Below, in pieces: positions 1-10,659 of a stretch of 60,000 nt of DNA. The stretch's first letter is position 1. Each line of letters starts with the position of its first letter. Position numbers and translations under genes: made by a program. The stretch covers positions 4,128,272-4,188,271 of the forward strand of contig RPFO01000104.1 in the NCBI GenBank assembly GCA_009746045.1, in the 5' to 3' direction. The DNA is from Mesostigma viride (lineage: Eukaryota > Streptophyta > Mesostigmatophyceae > Mesostigmatales > Mesostigmataceae). The notes under the pieces are model-generated. The model was not told where the DNA came from. It worked only from the letters and a program-made list of their open reading frames with translations, and did no database searches.

Positions 1-1236
1 GTGCGGTGAAAGCCACAAAGATACACTAAGCAGTTTATTGGCCTGTCTAGCTAATAGAATAAATCGCACTGCTCGGCACAAGTCACCCCAGAACGGCTTT
101 TCCTGTCACAGCAAGTCCACTTCAAGCACAAAACTGAGATCCAGGTAAGCCATGGAAGTCAAGCTCATCCCTAGACGTGAAAGCAAAGGTGTGACTCAAG
201 GGGCAGCCAGCGAAAGCTGGGAGACAATGCAAGTTCTTTGCGGTCTTGTACCCGGGATCAGATGCCGAGCATGGTGCATAGACTCAGCTGCATCAGCAAA
301 GGTCAGTTTCCATCACGATAATTCCAAACAAACTCTGGCACTCCCTGATCAAAGCCGTGTCGCTGCGATGCGCGCAGGTATGCCAAACCAGGCACATAAT
401 TCCTGAATATGGGTGCACACTGCACACGGGCGGCATTCCCGCTGATGCAGTGATCCGACTACAGCCAGAGCAAGAGCAAGGGTTTTGACAAGACGTGTAC
501 ACGTGTACACATATGTGCTTGAAAACTACCTACTGTCGGCTGGAGCCTGGAGCCGCGCCGTTCCCCTTCAGGCTTTTTGGGGGGGGGGGGTGGACTGGGG
601 AGCGTGGCTGGGCTGGCGCGTCGGGAACTCGTGATTCCAAGCGACCGACTCCCCGCAGGCCGCAGAAGTACTGCAGAAATACAGTACAGTACAGTACTGT
701 TACTACTGTAGCTTTGCGCAATGCGCATTCCGCGCTCATACAGTAGAATCCGTGTGCAGGGCAGTAGGAATCCAAACTGATCGGAGTAAAAAACCAAGCG
801 CGCGGGGTTGGGCTATGGATTACGTCTCAACGGAATGGTGTATCCATGAGACAACCAGCGCTGGCCAGAAATCGGGAGAATGGTGTGTCACTTAATCTGC
901 GCAAGTTTAGGAATCCGACTTGCTTTTTGTAAGGCTGATATATAGGGGCTTATATGTAGCACGGCAGGAGGTGGTTATCGGTCGCACTGTTTCTTTATTG
1001 TCAACATACGGTCAGTGTCTAGGCTCGAACAATAATGTGAGTTAAAACTTCAACGTAATTGGCTCCACATGATCGGAGCTGGCCGTTGCGAGCCAGTCCT
1101 AGTTTTACGGGTGAATTGAGTACGGCCAGATGGTTACCGAGCAATACGGCGGTTGGGGGCGTAATGCTATAAGCAGATGCCTTAGTCGGTGTGCATTCTC
1201 ATTCGATGTTTTTTCCCCAAGCGTGTCTGGGTTTGA
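1..1236. other. Upstream non-coding region of the Myb gene
   Basis: I see no supportable gene here. Short open frames on both strands have no recognisable domain. A G run lies near 585-597. A fragment of the dispersed SINE-like repeat (GAGACAACCAGCGC.. then CCAGAAATCGGGAGAAT) is at about 847-882. The promoter and any 5' non-coding exon of the downstream Myb gene probably lie here, but no box can be fixed. Confidence 0.5.
841..883 (+). repeat. SINE-like repeat, 5' fragment
   Basis: It matches the first ~40 bases of the dispersed repeat seen most completely at 37108-37446 (TATC..GAGACAACCAGCGC, then GGCCAGAAATCGGGAGAAT). The match stops before the A-box-like part, so only the 5' head remains. 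No target duplication is visible. Confidence 0.6.
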
Positions 1237-4200
1237 ATGACTATGGGACCTGGTGCCTGCCCTCAGCGCCGGAAAAGGCATATACGGTGGACTGCAGACG
1301 AGGCAAGAAGTTGGCGGGTTGTTTGTTGCGATTCCCGTTATATTTTTTCGCTGCTTTGTACCCTCATATTCTCGCTGCTCACCTGAAATTAAGCCTCATT
1401 GCCGATTCCTCTTTTGTATCTATCCTCGTGTGTTTGTCTGCTGGGGACAGACAAATGCGCTGTGCGAAGGTTATCGCTGTTATCACCAGTTTGATAATGT
1501 CTGGAAGCGGATTAAAAACGATTACTGGTTCAACCGGCGCCTTCAACGGAGGTACATCTCTTTCATGGGGCTGGAAGCATGCGCTGGCGAGCAATAAGAC
1601 GTCAACGAAGCAGAGAAGAGCTTTGCAGCCTGGGTAGCACTGATACCGACAATGCCAGCACCAGCCCTCCTATCATTATAATGCATTTAACACACTTGGC
1701 AAAATGTTTTTTTTCTTAAATTTCCCATGGTTGGTTGCTTTCTGTGATATAATCACTGTATGCTGAATGAATGGCCGCTACTTGAACCTAAAGGCTAGGC
1801 TGGCCATAGCCTAATATTCAGGGCAAATGCCAGCCTAACTTGTTTACAAGGTCCTTGCCTAAGTCGATTTGCAGCCCGTGAGTGTTTCTCTTTTTTTCTG
1901 TTTCGTTCTCTGCCCGTGCATCCGCCTGTCCTTCGGCTGAAGATCTTCATACCTGGATCCTGATCCCAATGCCTTGTGGCTCCTGATCCCAATGTCACAA
2001 GAATGTTGGTTCACAGAACATTAATGTAAAAAGTTGGTTTCGGTGTGTGCTTGTCTCCACCGCACAATGTCCTGGCATAAACTGTAGATCATGACCTGCG
2101 GTCTGTGGATGAAGTAGATTGAGACCGGCTTTTTTTTCAATCCCTTTTGCTTGGCACTCCCCATGGGCTGTAGAAAACTACAATTGTAAACTACATATAT
2201 ATTTGCAAGTTGTAGTGAGCTTGGCATGTGCGTCGCACCTTGTGTAGTGGTGGCTGGAAGGGCTGAGCTTGAGGTCTTGCTGGCGCTTGATACGTGGTAT
2301 GGTAGCCAGCACGAAACGTGGGCTGACAGCAGAAAGTCATGTGAACCCGTGGTCTAAATTAGGAACTTAGTTGAACCAGAGTACGGGTGTTGTATACGCT
2401 ATAGGTCCACGGACTGCCCAGGGTTTTGGTTGTGAGATGGAAGCTCCCAAAGTCTCTGATTGGAATGGCTGTAGCTATGCTATACCTAAGTGTGTGTTTG
2501 GTCTACCACAAGAGCAGGCCACCAGCATCATCTGCATGTGAGCAGCTTGGCAAACCTTGGTGCTGGCATCTCACCACCACTGCCAAGTGGAGCTATGGCA
2601 CCTGGAAAAACAAATAGATTTCATAGTAGTGTAAGTTTATCTGTGGGAAATGACTCTGGTGTCTTCGTCCATCCTGCCCTTATAAAGTTTTAATCAAGAT
2701 GTATGCATGCATCCATCATCCATAAATGGCATTATGAATCAACTGTTCGTGGTTGAGCTTTCCTATTACGTTTCTCTCTTTTTTTTCATGTTGTCGTCCC
2801 TCTACATGATATGCCAGCCCCTACACCTTCCAGCTTCTCACAAGCCGCCCCTCTCCCGCGCTCTCACCCCTTTTCCCCCGTTCCCCTTTTCCATCCCCAC
2901 CCCACCCCAACTCACATGGCAGGGATGCGGTGCAGCTCAAGGACAGGTGGCGTACGCTCTCTGCTGCACTTGGGTCATCCCACGCTGCCACACAGCGGTC
3001 GTTGCCAGCTGCACACGCCGGTCCTGCTGGTCCCCCACGGCTCACACACGCCGCGGGTGCCAGCGGTGCCAGTCACGCAGGCGGTCACGGGATTCAAAGC
3101 GATGCACCAACCCATGGTGTCATCCATGATGACGCTGACGGTGGTGCTGATGCTGATGGTGGCGGCTTGATCCCCCTGGGCCGTGCGGCGGTCACTATTG
3201 GCGCGGGTATGTTTAACCCTGCAGAGCATGTGGTAGTGATGCTGTAATTTTTATTAATTTCATTCAGTTGATATATGCTAGGTTTAAAGGTGGTGCTGGC
3301 AAGCTTCCCAAGTCCCCCTAGTGACGCCTCTAGTTGTGATTTCTACCTGACCAAAGATTGCAAGAACACGGCTGTTTCTGCCTCTTCTCTTTCTACCTAA
3401 TCGAAGATTTCAAGAACACGGCTGTTTCTGCCTCTTCTCTTTCTACCGAATTGAAGATTGCAAGAACACGGCTGTTTCTGCCTCTTCTCTTTCTACCTAA
3501 TCGAAGATTGCAAGAACACAGCTGTTTCTGCCTCTTCTCTTTCTACCTAATCGAAGATTGCAAGAACACGGCTGTTTCTGCCTCTTCTCTTTCTACCTAA
3601 TCGAAGATTGCAAGAACACAGCTGTTTCTGCCTCTTCTCTTTCTACCTAATCGAATATTGCAAGAACACGGCTGTTTCTGCCTCTTCTCTCGCACAGCTC
3701 CCTGCCCTGACACAACCTCCTTCGCCTGCATTCATGCGGCACATGCATTCACACGCCCATCAATTTCATCATGCTCACATCGCCCATCATCATCTTCATC
3801 ATCGTGCTCATATCGCCCATCATCATCTTCATCATCGTGCTCATATCGCCCGTGATCATCATCATGCTTCCAGGCCTGCCCCACTGCACAACAATGTGGT
3901 TTTCCGTTTCAGTATATTGCGGCCAATATCCGATTCCCGGCCAATCCCTGCTCGGACGCCGTGCTTGCCTGGTCAATCGTCGTCCCCAAATCCCTGGCCA
4001 TAAGCGCTTTAATCCAACAGCTCCTGGCCTAGTACCTTTTTCCGAAAACCTGTTTTGAAAGCTCGTGGCTGCCGACTTTGCAGCAAGCAGTGTTCTCCAA
4101 CTTTGCAGCTTGCCCTGGCATTTCCATCGCTCATGCTTCGGATTTTTCAACCCTGTGCCCCATCAACGGGAAATTGTCCTTCAGGTGCCGCGCACCAGGG

Positions 4201-7200
4201 AGGTGACACGGTGGCTGTTGCTGCTGCACATATGCATGCCGCGACCCCTTCAGCAGAGCCAACCTTCAGCCAACCTGCAGCTGCTCAACCTTCAGACTCA
4301 TGTCATGCCCACCTCTCCGCGGATGCCAATCCCACGGGCACGACATCCAAGACGATCCCTCCATTGCGTGGCGAGAGTGCTGACCGTGACGTGGGCGAGG
4401 ATGGCAGGACAGGCGTTGTGGTTGAGGACAGCACCCTGGGTGGCGACCTTGCCGGTGAAGGCATGACCGCTGGTGAGGGTATTATTCTGGCAGCTGCTCG
4501 CTTGGCTTTTCGTTGAGGATGAGACTGCAGGGGGCAGGGAGGGAGGTTGGGGGGAAGTTATTTTTTTTCTGTTACCTCAGGAGGTCTGAGGGGACACTCC
4601 CAGGGGAATAACCTCGCTTAACCTCGACCTTGCGATGCTCCTACCGTGCATGCAGCGCCTGCTACATTAGCCGTACCTTTATGTGCCCTTTTATATACCC
4701 CCACCCGCCAGCCATGCTCCGCCGTAGTCATTGGCGCCTGTTAACATTTGTTGTGGTGGTCGTAAAATTTTGATATCTAGTATCATTGAATAGCCATATA
4801 GTGCATTTGTATGCACGTGTGTTTTGTCTGCGTGTCTGTGTGTGTGCAGAGGGAGCGGGCTTCTCCCATCGAGGCGTGGCGAGCACGTCGCCTGGTCAGC
4901 CACCCTCTCCCCATGTGATGGTGGCGGGCGGCGATGTGCCCGCGACAGCCATTCAAGCAGTCGTGGAGAAGCTTGCGTTGTTAGTGATGTCAACGATGGC
5001 GATGGAGGGAGAGCCAGAGGTGCCACCACCACCACCACAAGCCACCACCGCCACAAGCGAGCTGCCACTGCCGCAGGCCACCACCGCCACAAGCGAGCTG
5101 CCACCACCACAAGCCTCCACTGCACCAAGCGAGCTGCCACCGCCGCAAGCGCCCGTGTTGACAGAGCCACCGCAAGCGCCCGCCGTGCCAGGCCTGTGTG
5201 GCGCGGATGCATCTGACGGTGGGGGGGTGGCGGCGGTGGCGGCAGTGGCGGCGGTTGTGACGGATGCCAGGGAGAGTAACGTGGAACAACACGATCCCAC
5301 GGTAGGCGGACAAGGCAGGGGAGGCCCACTGATGGATGGTGTCGGTGAGGAGAAGGACTTGCGAGGTGACCAGGTGGCAGGTGCCAGGTGGCAACCTTCT
5401 TCCCGCCAAGACATGCCGACTGGCGCTGGTGGGTGTGGGCTGGAACCCCCGACACCGTGGTTAGTAGCCACGTTGGACAATGCGGCAGCAGCAGTACCGA
5501 TCGAAGGTGGCAGCACGTCGATATCGCTTGCAGCCGATGACATCGCAGGGCCTGCCGTTGTGGGACCGCCACCAACACAGCGACCGCCATCAGCATCGCC
5601 ACTGGCACCAAGTGCACGGAGATCCACACCACCACCAGTACCGCCGCCATGTGGTGACGATGATGACGGCAACAAGGGCCAGATGATGCGTGACTGGTCC
5701 GCACCCATGCCGCCTCCCCGAGCCCCCAGAAACGCAAAGGGAGCCAGAGGGGCAAGTATGGCTGGGCGACCTCAGACCCGCGCGTGGGCCCGCCAGATGG
5801 CGGCGGGAGGGAGCGTGCGACTTGATGGGGTGGATGTGGAGGGCTCAACAGTGGCGTACGGATCGGCTGATGGTCCTGCTTTGGTCATTGGGAACGATGG
5901 CTGTAGGGATGAGAGGGCTGTTGCTGATAAGGGCGGCGTGGGGACGGTTGGGGGTTGCGACAAGGGCATTCGAGGGAAGAGGGGGAAGAGGGGGAAGTGG
6001 GGCAAGAGAGATGTGGGCCACGGTGTGACAGATATGCCTGGCCTAGGGGAGGTGGAAATCGACATTTCGCAGTGGCCGTCGGTTGAAGAAAGAGAGAGGG
6101 CAGGGTTCGGGCCGTACCACCGTAGGACAGGGGGCCCACTGGACCACGTCACGTACCGGCGGCGCAAGCGCAGCTTGCAGCAGTTGGAAGGTGGGCTGGA
6201 TGAAGCTGCTGACAAGGGGGGTGAGGCTTGCTCGGATTCTGAGGCGGCGGACGGAGACTACGCACCTTGGATGGATCTCAAGAGGGGAGGTGTTTGGCCA
6301 AGGTATGGGGCTGACAGGTGCGACAACGACGACTCTCTATCACACACAAGCCCCATGCCAATGGTGCCTGATCCCAAAGCTCCGGCTCGTGATGGCGGCG
6401 GTGGGCACACCGATGATGGTGGCGGAGGAATCAGTGACGGTGGCGATGATGACCACGGGGGTGGCCGCGACGGGGGTGACGGAGGCGTGCATAAGGATGG
6501 TGAGCGCGGGGGGACCAGCGGCGGCGGTGGTAATGATGGCAAGGATGATGTACAGGGAGGTGGTGTTCGTGACGAGGACGAGGACGAGAGTGTTCGTGAC
6601 GGGAACGGACCTGTTCCGGATGCCAGGGCGGCGGCTGGTGGCGGCGGTGGTGACACCTGGAGCTGGCTGGGGCCGCCACGAGGTGACAACCATGGCACTG
6701 ATTATGGTGCCGATGATGGGGATCATCGTAATCATCGTCATGATCAAGGTCATCATGATGGGGGCCACAGCGGTGACCGTGCTGGCGGCGATGCTCATGA
6801 CGGTGCAGCGCAGGATGATCCTCATTCTCAGGATGGCACCCGTCAAAGACCACGCCATCGCCCCAGCAGACAGCTGCGCCATGACACACAAATGGGGGGG
6901 TCCTTTATTGCAGCCTCACCTATTGTAACCTCACCTATTGTAACCCGATCGCGCGACAACCACGCCATGAGCACGCCGCGCTTGGCTCTATCCCCTGCAT
7001 CTCCCCCCTCTCTGGATGGTGAACCCCTTGAAGGGCTACCCGATCGGGTTGCACCATCCCAGCTTGAGCGTCCTGCTACTGACCAGCTGGCACCAGAAAC
7101 CGATGCAGGTGCAGGAGGCCTGCATGTGACAGCAGAAGGCCCTCGCGTCGCAAAAGAAGGTGGGCGGAGTCCGGTGATGGCGCTGCGGACGCCCACTCCA

Positions 7201-9186
7201 GGCCCACCCAGGGAGGGTAGTGAGTCGTTCGGGAGCCCTGACAGGCAGTCGGATGAGGATGTGGACTATGATGCAGACAACCAAGACAAGACAGACAACC
7301 CAGGCAACACCAGAAGTGCTTCCAGGGCTTCCGTTTCCAGCGGAGGTGGTGGTGGCGGCGGTGGTCATGGCCATGGCCGTGGCGCTGGTGGTCTTGGTGG
7401 CAGTGGAGTGTGCCACCATGGTCAAGACAAAGGTATGGGCAAGCAGGCGGTTGTGGCAAATAGAGTACCTGCTGGCGCCCATGCTTGCGTGGACTGCTCC
7501 CATGGTGCGGCAGTTGCGGCAGCAACAGCACCACCACCAGCAGCACCGGCAGCGGCAGCAGGAGCGGCAGCAGCAGCGACATCAGCTGAACGAGGACCAG
7601 GAGGAGGAAGACGAGAGGATAGGGTAGGGGGAAGAGAAGGAGGAAGTGAAAGGGGAAGGGGAGGAACAGGAGGAACAGCTAGAAAACAAGGAGGAGGACA
7701 GAGAGGACGGCATGAGGTCCCGTTGGAACAAATGGCTGGCGCAGGGCATGGCACGGCGACCCTAGTGGCGGAGGACGCAGGCCTGATGGAGGAGGAAGCG
7801 ATAGGGATTGCCTCGCATGGCCATAGAGGGATGTTGTTGCAGCCGCCAGGTGTCATGGACCCCCATGAAGCCGGGTCCATCGACGGCAGAGGCGAGGTCC
7901 GCTACAGTGACCCGGCCCGCTACAGTGACCAGGACCGTTACAGTGACCCGGCATCATCGAGGTTGAGGAAGAGGGTGAGGAGGGAAGGTGGTGGCGTGAC
8001 GTCGCCTGGTAGTCATGGCAGCATGGTGGGCCGACGCGGGCTACAAGTTGCTGACATGGGGCCTGAACCGGTACTTGAACCAGTCGTGAAACCAGTATCT
8101 TCACCAGGAGTTGCACCGGTGGCTGCCCCGAAAGGCAGACCATTGGCTGGGCTAGTAACTGGACCAGTAGCCCAACCGCTGGCCATGGCCAGGGGGCAGA
8201 GTTTTATGACAAGGTCCTTCCTGTTGCCAGGGGTTGACAGTCCCCTTCCTCGGGCTGATAATATGCCTCCTCGGGCTGACATGCCTCCCCGGGCTAATAT
8301 GCCTCCGGTTGTGCCGGGAGCTGGCAGGGGCCTGGTTGATGGGGCAGCGACACTCGGTGGTGATGGGGTGCCTGCCGCCCGGGCTAATATTAGGCATGGT
8401 GCCCGCGTGGCGGCGCAGCCGACCACTGTGCCACAGGTGGCTTGGGAGGACCGTGAGGTGCCGTCTGCCAGTGTCTCACTCAACTGGGCGCTGGGGGGGG
8501 CAAACCGGGGCCGCGGTCACTGTAACTACAGTGCACGTGGTGATGACCATGGCGCTAACGGTCATTATAGCCACGGTCCTACTAATTACCAGCATGATGG
8601 TCGCCGTGGTGGTGTAGGGGATAAAGCTGGTTTTTGTGGGGGCGGGGTGGGGGGCCGTGGTAACAACCTGAATTCTGATCGTCGTGGTCATCCTTATGGC
8701 GGCAGCCGCAACTTCACTCCCCGCGGTGGCCTCCTCCCCGCTCACGACCGCGGTGGTAAAACGTTCGACGTTGGCAAGAATTGTGGTGGTGGGAACGTCT
8801 ACGGCAGTGCCTTACTAGACCACGGCACGGGCAGCACTGACAACCATCACAGCCGCACTGGCATTCATCCGGGAGGCACTGGCAACCGGCACGGTGGCAC
8901 CGAGAACGATTTTGGCACTAGCAACGGGCACGATGGCACGGTGGCCGTGTCCATGGGCCCAGCAGTCAACCCGCCCCTGATCACCCCTCGGCGCAAGTCC
9001 GCCGCTCCTGTGGCGGCAGGGCTGGTGCTCCCCCTGGACCGTGGGGGTCTGCTGGCAGCGGCCATGGCGCGCGGTCACCATGACCGAACGCGGTCGTCCA
9101 CCCCATCACGGAGGCAGGGGAATGAGGGCCAGAGCCGGCAGCGGTTTGAAGCAGGGGAGCGGACTCATGTCACCCGGCTGCTACAG
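1237..9186 (+). CDS. Telobox SANT/Myb (TRF-like) protein with giant disordered tail; 3' end unresolved
   Basis: Spliced model: exon A 1237-1302, exon B 1451-1551, exon C 2923-3206, exon D 4850-9186; phases agree and give 1,596 codons. The joined N-terminus reads QRRKRHIRWTADE / TNALCEGYRCY..VWKRI / DAVQLKDRWRTL. This is one Myb repeat with its three tryptophans and ends in the telobox signature (LKDRWRT, as in animal TRF1/TRF2; plants use LKDKWRN). W, E, L and G of helix 1 have exactly the TRF spacing if intron A uses a GC donor (GAG|GCAAGA). The domain binds telomere-type DNA in known families, so a nuclear telomeric or transcriptional role is inferred. The ATG at 1237 follows an in-frame TGA at 1234; an acceptor CCTCAG at 1266 would allow an earlier start instead. 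The last exon in the model ends CTACAG|GTGAGT in phase 0, so at least one more exon follows; I could not choose it. Confidence 0.72.
3361..3690 (+). repeat. 50-bp minisatellite, about 7 units
   Basis: The unit starts CAAGAACACGGCTGTTTCTG and continues with CCTCTTCTCTTTCTACC; copies begin at 3361, 3411, 3461, 3511, 3561, 3611 and 3661. It lies in the predicted intron 3207-4849 of the Myb gene. Because 50 is not a multiple of 3, the apparent ORFs across it are artefacts. Every unit carries a pyrimidine tract, and the last one ends in CGCACAG at 3691-3697, a good splice-acceptor look-alike. Confidence 0.9.
3781..3860 (+). repeat. 33-bp tandem repeat (CAT/ATC-rich), 2 full units
   Basis: Two identical 33-bp units (CGCCCATCATCATCTTCATC..) start at 3781 and 3814, with a partial third at 3847. 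In one frame they would code His-rich protein (AHIAHHHLHH). The region follows an acceptor-like CAG at 3697, but a His-rich exon here would be out of phase with exon C as modelled. I treat it as intronic, with an alternative exon possible. Confidence 0.6.
4850..9186 (+). other. Single 4.3 kb exon coding low-complexity disordered protein
   Basis: This exon of the Myb gene is open for 1,445 codons between a strong acceptor (pyrimidine/GT tract, GTGCAG at 4844-4849) and a consensus donor at 9187. The protein is almost wholly low complexity. There are 13-residue TTATSELPPPQA-type repeats at 5040-5180 and basic GKRGKRGKWGKR near 5970-6010, a possible nuclear signal. Asp/Gly/His-rich tracts occupy 6390-6850. 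Triple RYSDPA/RYSDQD repeats lie near 7900-7955, followed by basic RLRKRVRR, and PPRADMPPRA repeats near 8250-8300. No folded domain is recognisable. Its very length without stops supports coding, but GC-rich repeats can keep frames open by chance; the acceptor and donor phases fit the upstream Myb exons, which raises confidence. Confidence 0.65.
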
Positions 9187-10442
9187 GTGAGTGCGTATGC
9201 GTGTAGTTAGCATAGCTAATATGGGATTGATGTACATGAGAATGGCTGATCGTCATAGGCATCATTGATAGCTACAGGGTTGACTAATGTGCACTGGAAT
9301 ATTCTTCTCCTATCTATATCGTATCATAACTAATTGTCTCTTTGATCATATTGTATCCTAACTCATTGTCTCTTTAATATCGTATCGTAACTTGTGTCGC
9401 GTCGCCGCTTGGGCCCTGCCCGCGGTGATACAGGTGATGGCCGTGAGGCACTTATTGACATATGAGGGCTGGCATATGTTAGCATGTGATGGCAGTCATT
9501 TGTTAACTGCCATATGAAGGCAGGCATATGCTAGCGTGTAAGGGCAGGCATATGTCGATATGTAAGGGCAGGCATATGTTAGCATGTGAAGGCAGGCATT
9601 CATTAACATATGAAGGCAGGCATATGTCAACATCCGAGGGCAGGCGTATCGTAACAAATATTGCTTTGCAGTGCAACAGCGCCACTGTTGTGTAGGCATA
9701 CTCAGCTTTAGCTGCCTCTTTCGTTCGCTCTGGTGACAAGCATACCCTTCTTTTCAACATGCTGTCACAATTTGTCAATTACATGTAAGTTGTCGTTGTA
9801 CTGAAGATGTGTGTGCTGCAGTTTTGCGTTGCTGCTGCACAGGTAAAGGCTTGCCTTTTCTAAATGCTCAGTGCTTCTTCTTTTTGCATGAGCAGGTAAA
9901 TGGGCTTTTGTTCGGTCAGAACGTCGAGTTCGGGGCATCAGAATTTCCCTCCCCCTCCCTGCTGAAACAGGAAGCACAGACAGTTCGTGGCCAGGTGTCA
10001 GCATGCTCAAATCCGTACCCGCTGGGGCGATCCCTGATGAGGCTATTTTTATGCATTAGATTAGGCAGTGGAATCCCAGGCTTCGCGAGGGGTTGCTTCC
10101 ATGCCGCCCGCTTCTGGATCATGATGCCCAACTACCCTTTACCTCCCTACCTCCCTCTCACACCCAATGTGCCACAAGTCTTTGTGAAGGTGGCTTCCAT
10201 GCCGCCCACTTCGATGCATACGTCCCAAGTACCCTTTTCCCTACTGCCCTGCTTCTCACACCCAATGTGCCATAAGTCTTCGTGTGGGATGCGGCCCAGG
10301 GGAGGGTTTGGGGGTCACTTTGCCAGATAATACTCTGGATGTGGGTGGATGAACACATAGATGGGTCAGGCAGCAGGTCAGTGCCAGTACACCCGAGTTG
10401 GCATGTGTAGGTATCTTGAGTGCTGGTTGCTGTTGCAACGAT
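9187..10442. other. 3' part or intergenic region after the Myb giant exon
   Basis: It begins with the donor GTGAGT of the giant exon. Several acceptor-like sites follow (about 9434, 9671 and 9896), each opening short in-frame stretches, but none codes a recognisable domain. The 3' exon or exons of the Myb gene are therefore undecided. A 24-bp minisatellite lies at 9519-9654. Confidence 0.4.
9519..9654 (+). repeat. 24-bp minisatellite, 5-6 units
   Basis: Units beginning GGCAGGCATATG with a variable second half start at 9519, 9543, 9567, 9591, 9615 and 9639. The second halves differ by point changes, so the array is old. It probably lies in an intron or the 3' flank of the Myb gene. Confidence 0.85.
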
Positions 10443-10659
10443 GGTGCGGGCAGCGCTAGCTCATGAGGGTGCTAGCTATGGTCGCCAGCTGGTAGTTAGC
10501 TATTTATTAATTAGCACATGACTGCGCTAGCTCATGAGGGTGCTAGCTATGGCCATCAGCTAGTAGTTAGCTATTAATTAATTAGCTAGCTGTCATTCTC
10601 TGATCGATGAGGATGATAGCTGATAGCTAGCATCCTCATGAGCTAGCGCTGTCCGCACC
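10443..10659. mobile_element. Small inverted-repeat (MITE/fold-back) element, 217 bp
   Basis: The ends are near-perfect inverted repeats of about 35 bp. The left end starts GGTGCGGGCAGCGCTAGCTC. The right end, read on the minus strand, starts GGTGCGGACAGCGCTAGCTC; both continue ATGAGG(G/A)TGCTAGCT. Between them a roughly 75-bp unit rich in GCTAGC, with the same CTCATGAGGGTGCTAGCTATGG core, is directly repeated. No convincing target duplication was found and there is no coding capacity. Confidence 0.75.

Noticed and set aside
1379-1637. Longer ORFs across 1191-1637 as simple genes
   Set aside because: Only the 1451-1551 part matches a Myb helix and has good splice sites; the flanking residues are intron translation.
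3361-3690. CRISPR-like array (regular repeats near 3361, 9519, 17792)
   Set aside because: The units are head-to-tail minisatellites without unique spacers, in eukaryotic introns; no cas genes are present.
3608-4003. His-rich ORF (HHAHIAHHHLHHRAH)
   Set aside because: It is out of phase with the preceding Myb exon as modelled and is explained by a 33-bp CAT/ATC tandem repeat. An alternative exon cannot be excluded.
4691-5848. 385-codon minus-strand ORF opposite the giant Myb exon
   Set aside because: It is the complement of a GC-rich low-complexity coding exon. It has no domain, and no splice sites fit on that strand.
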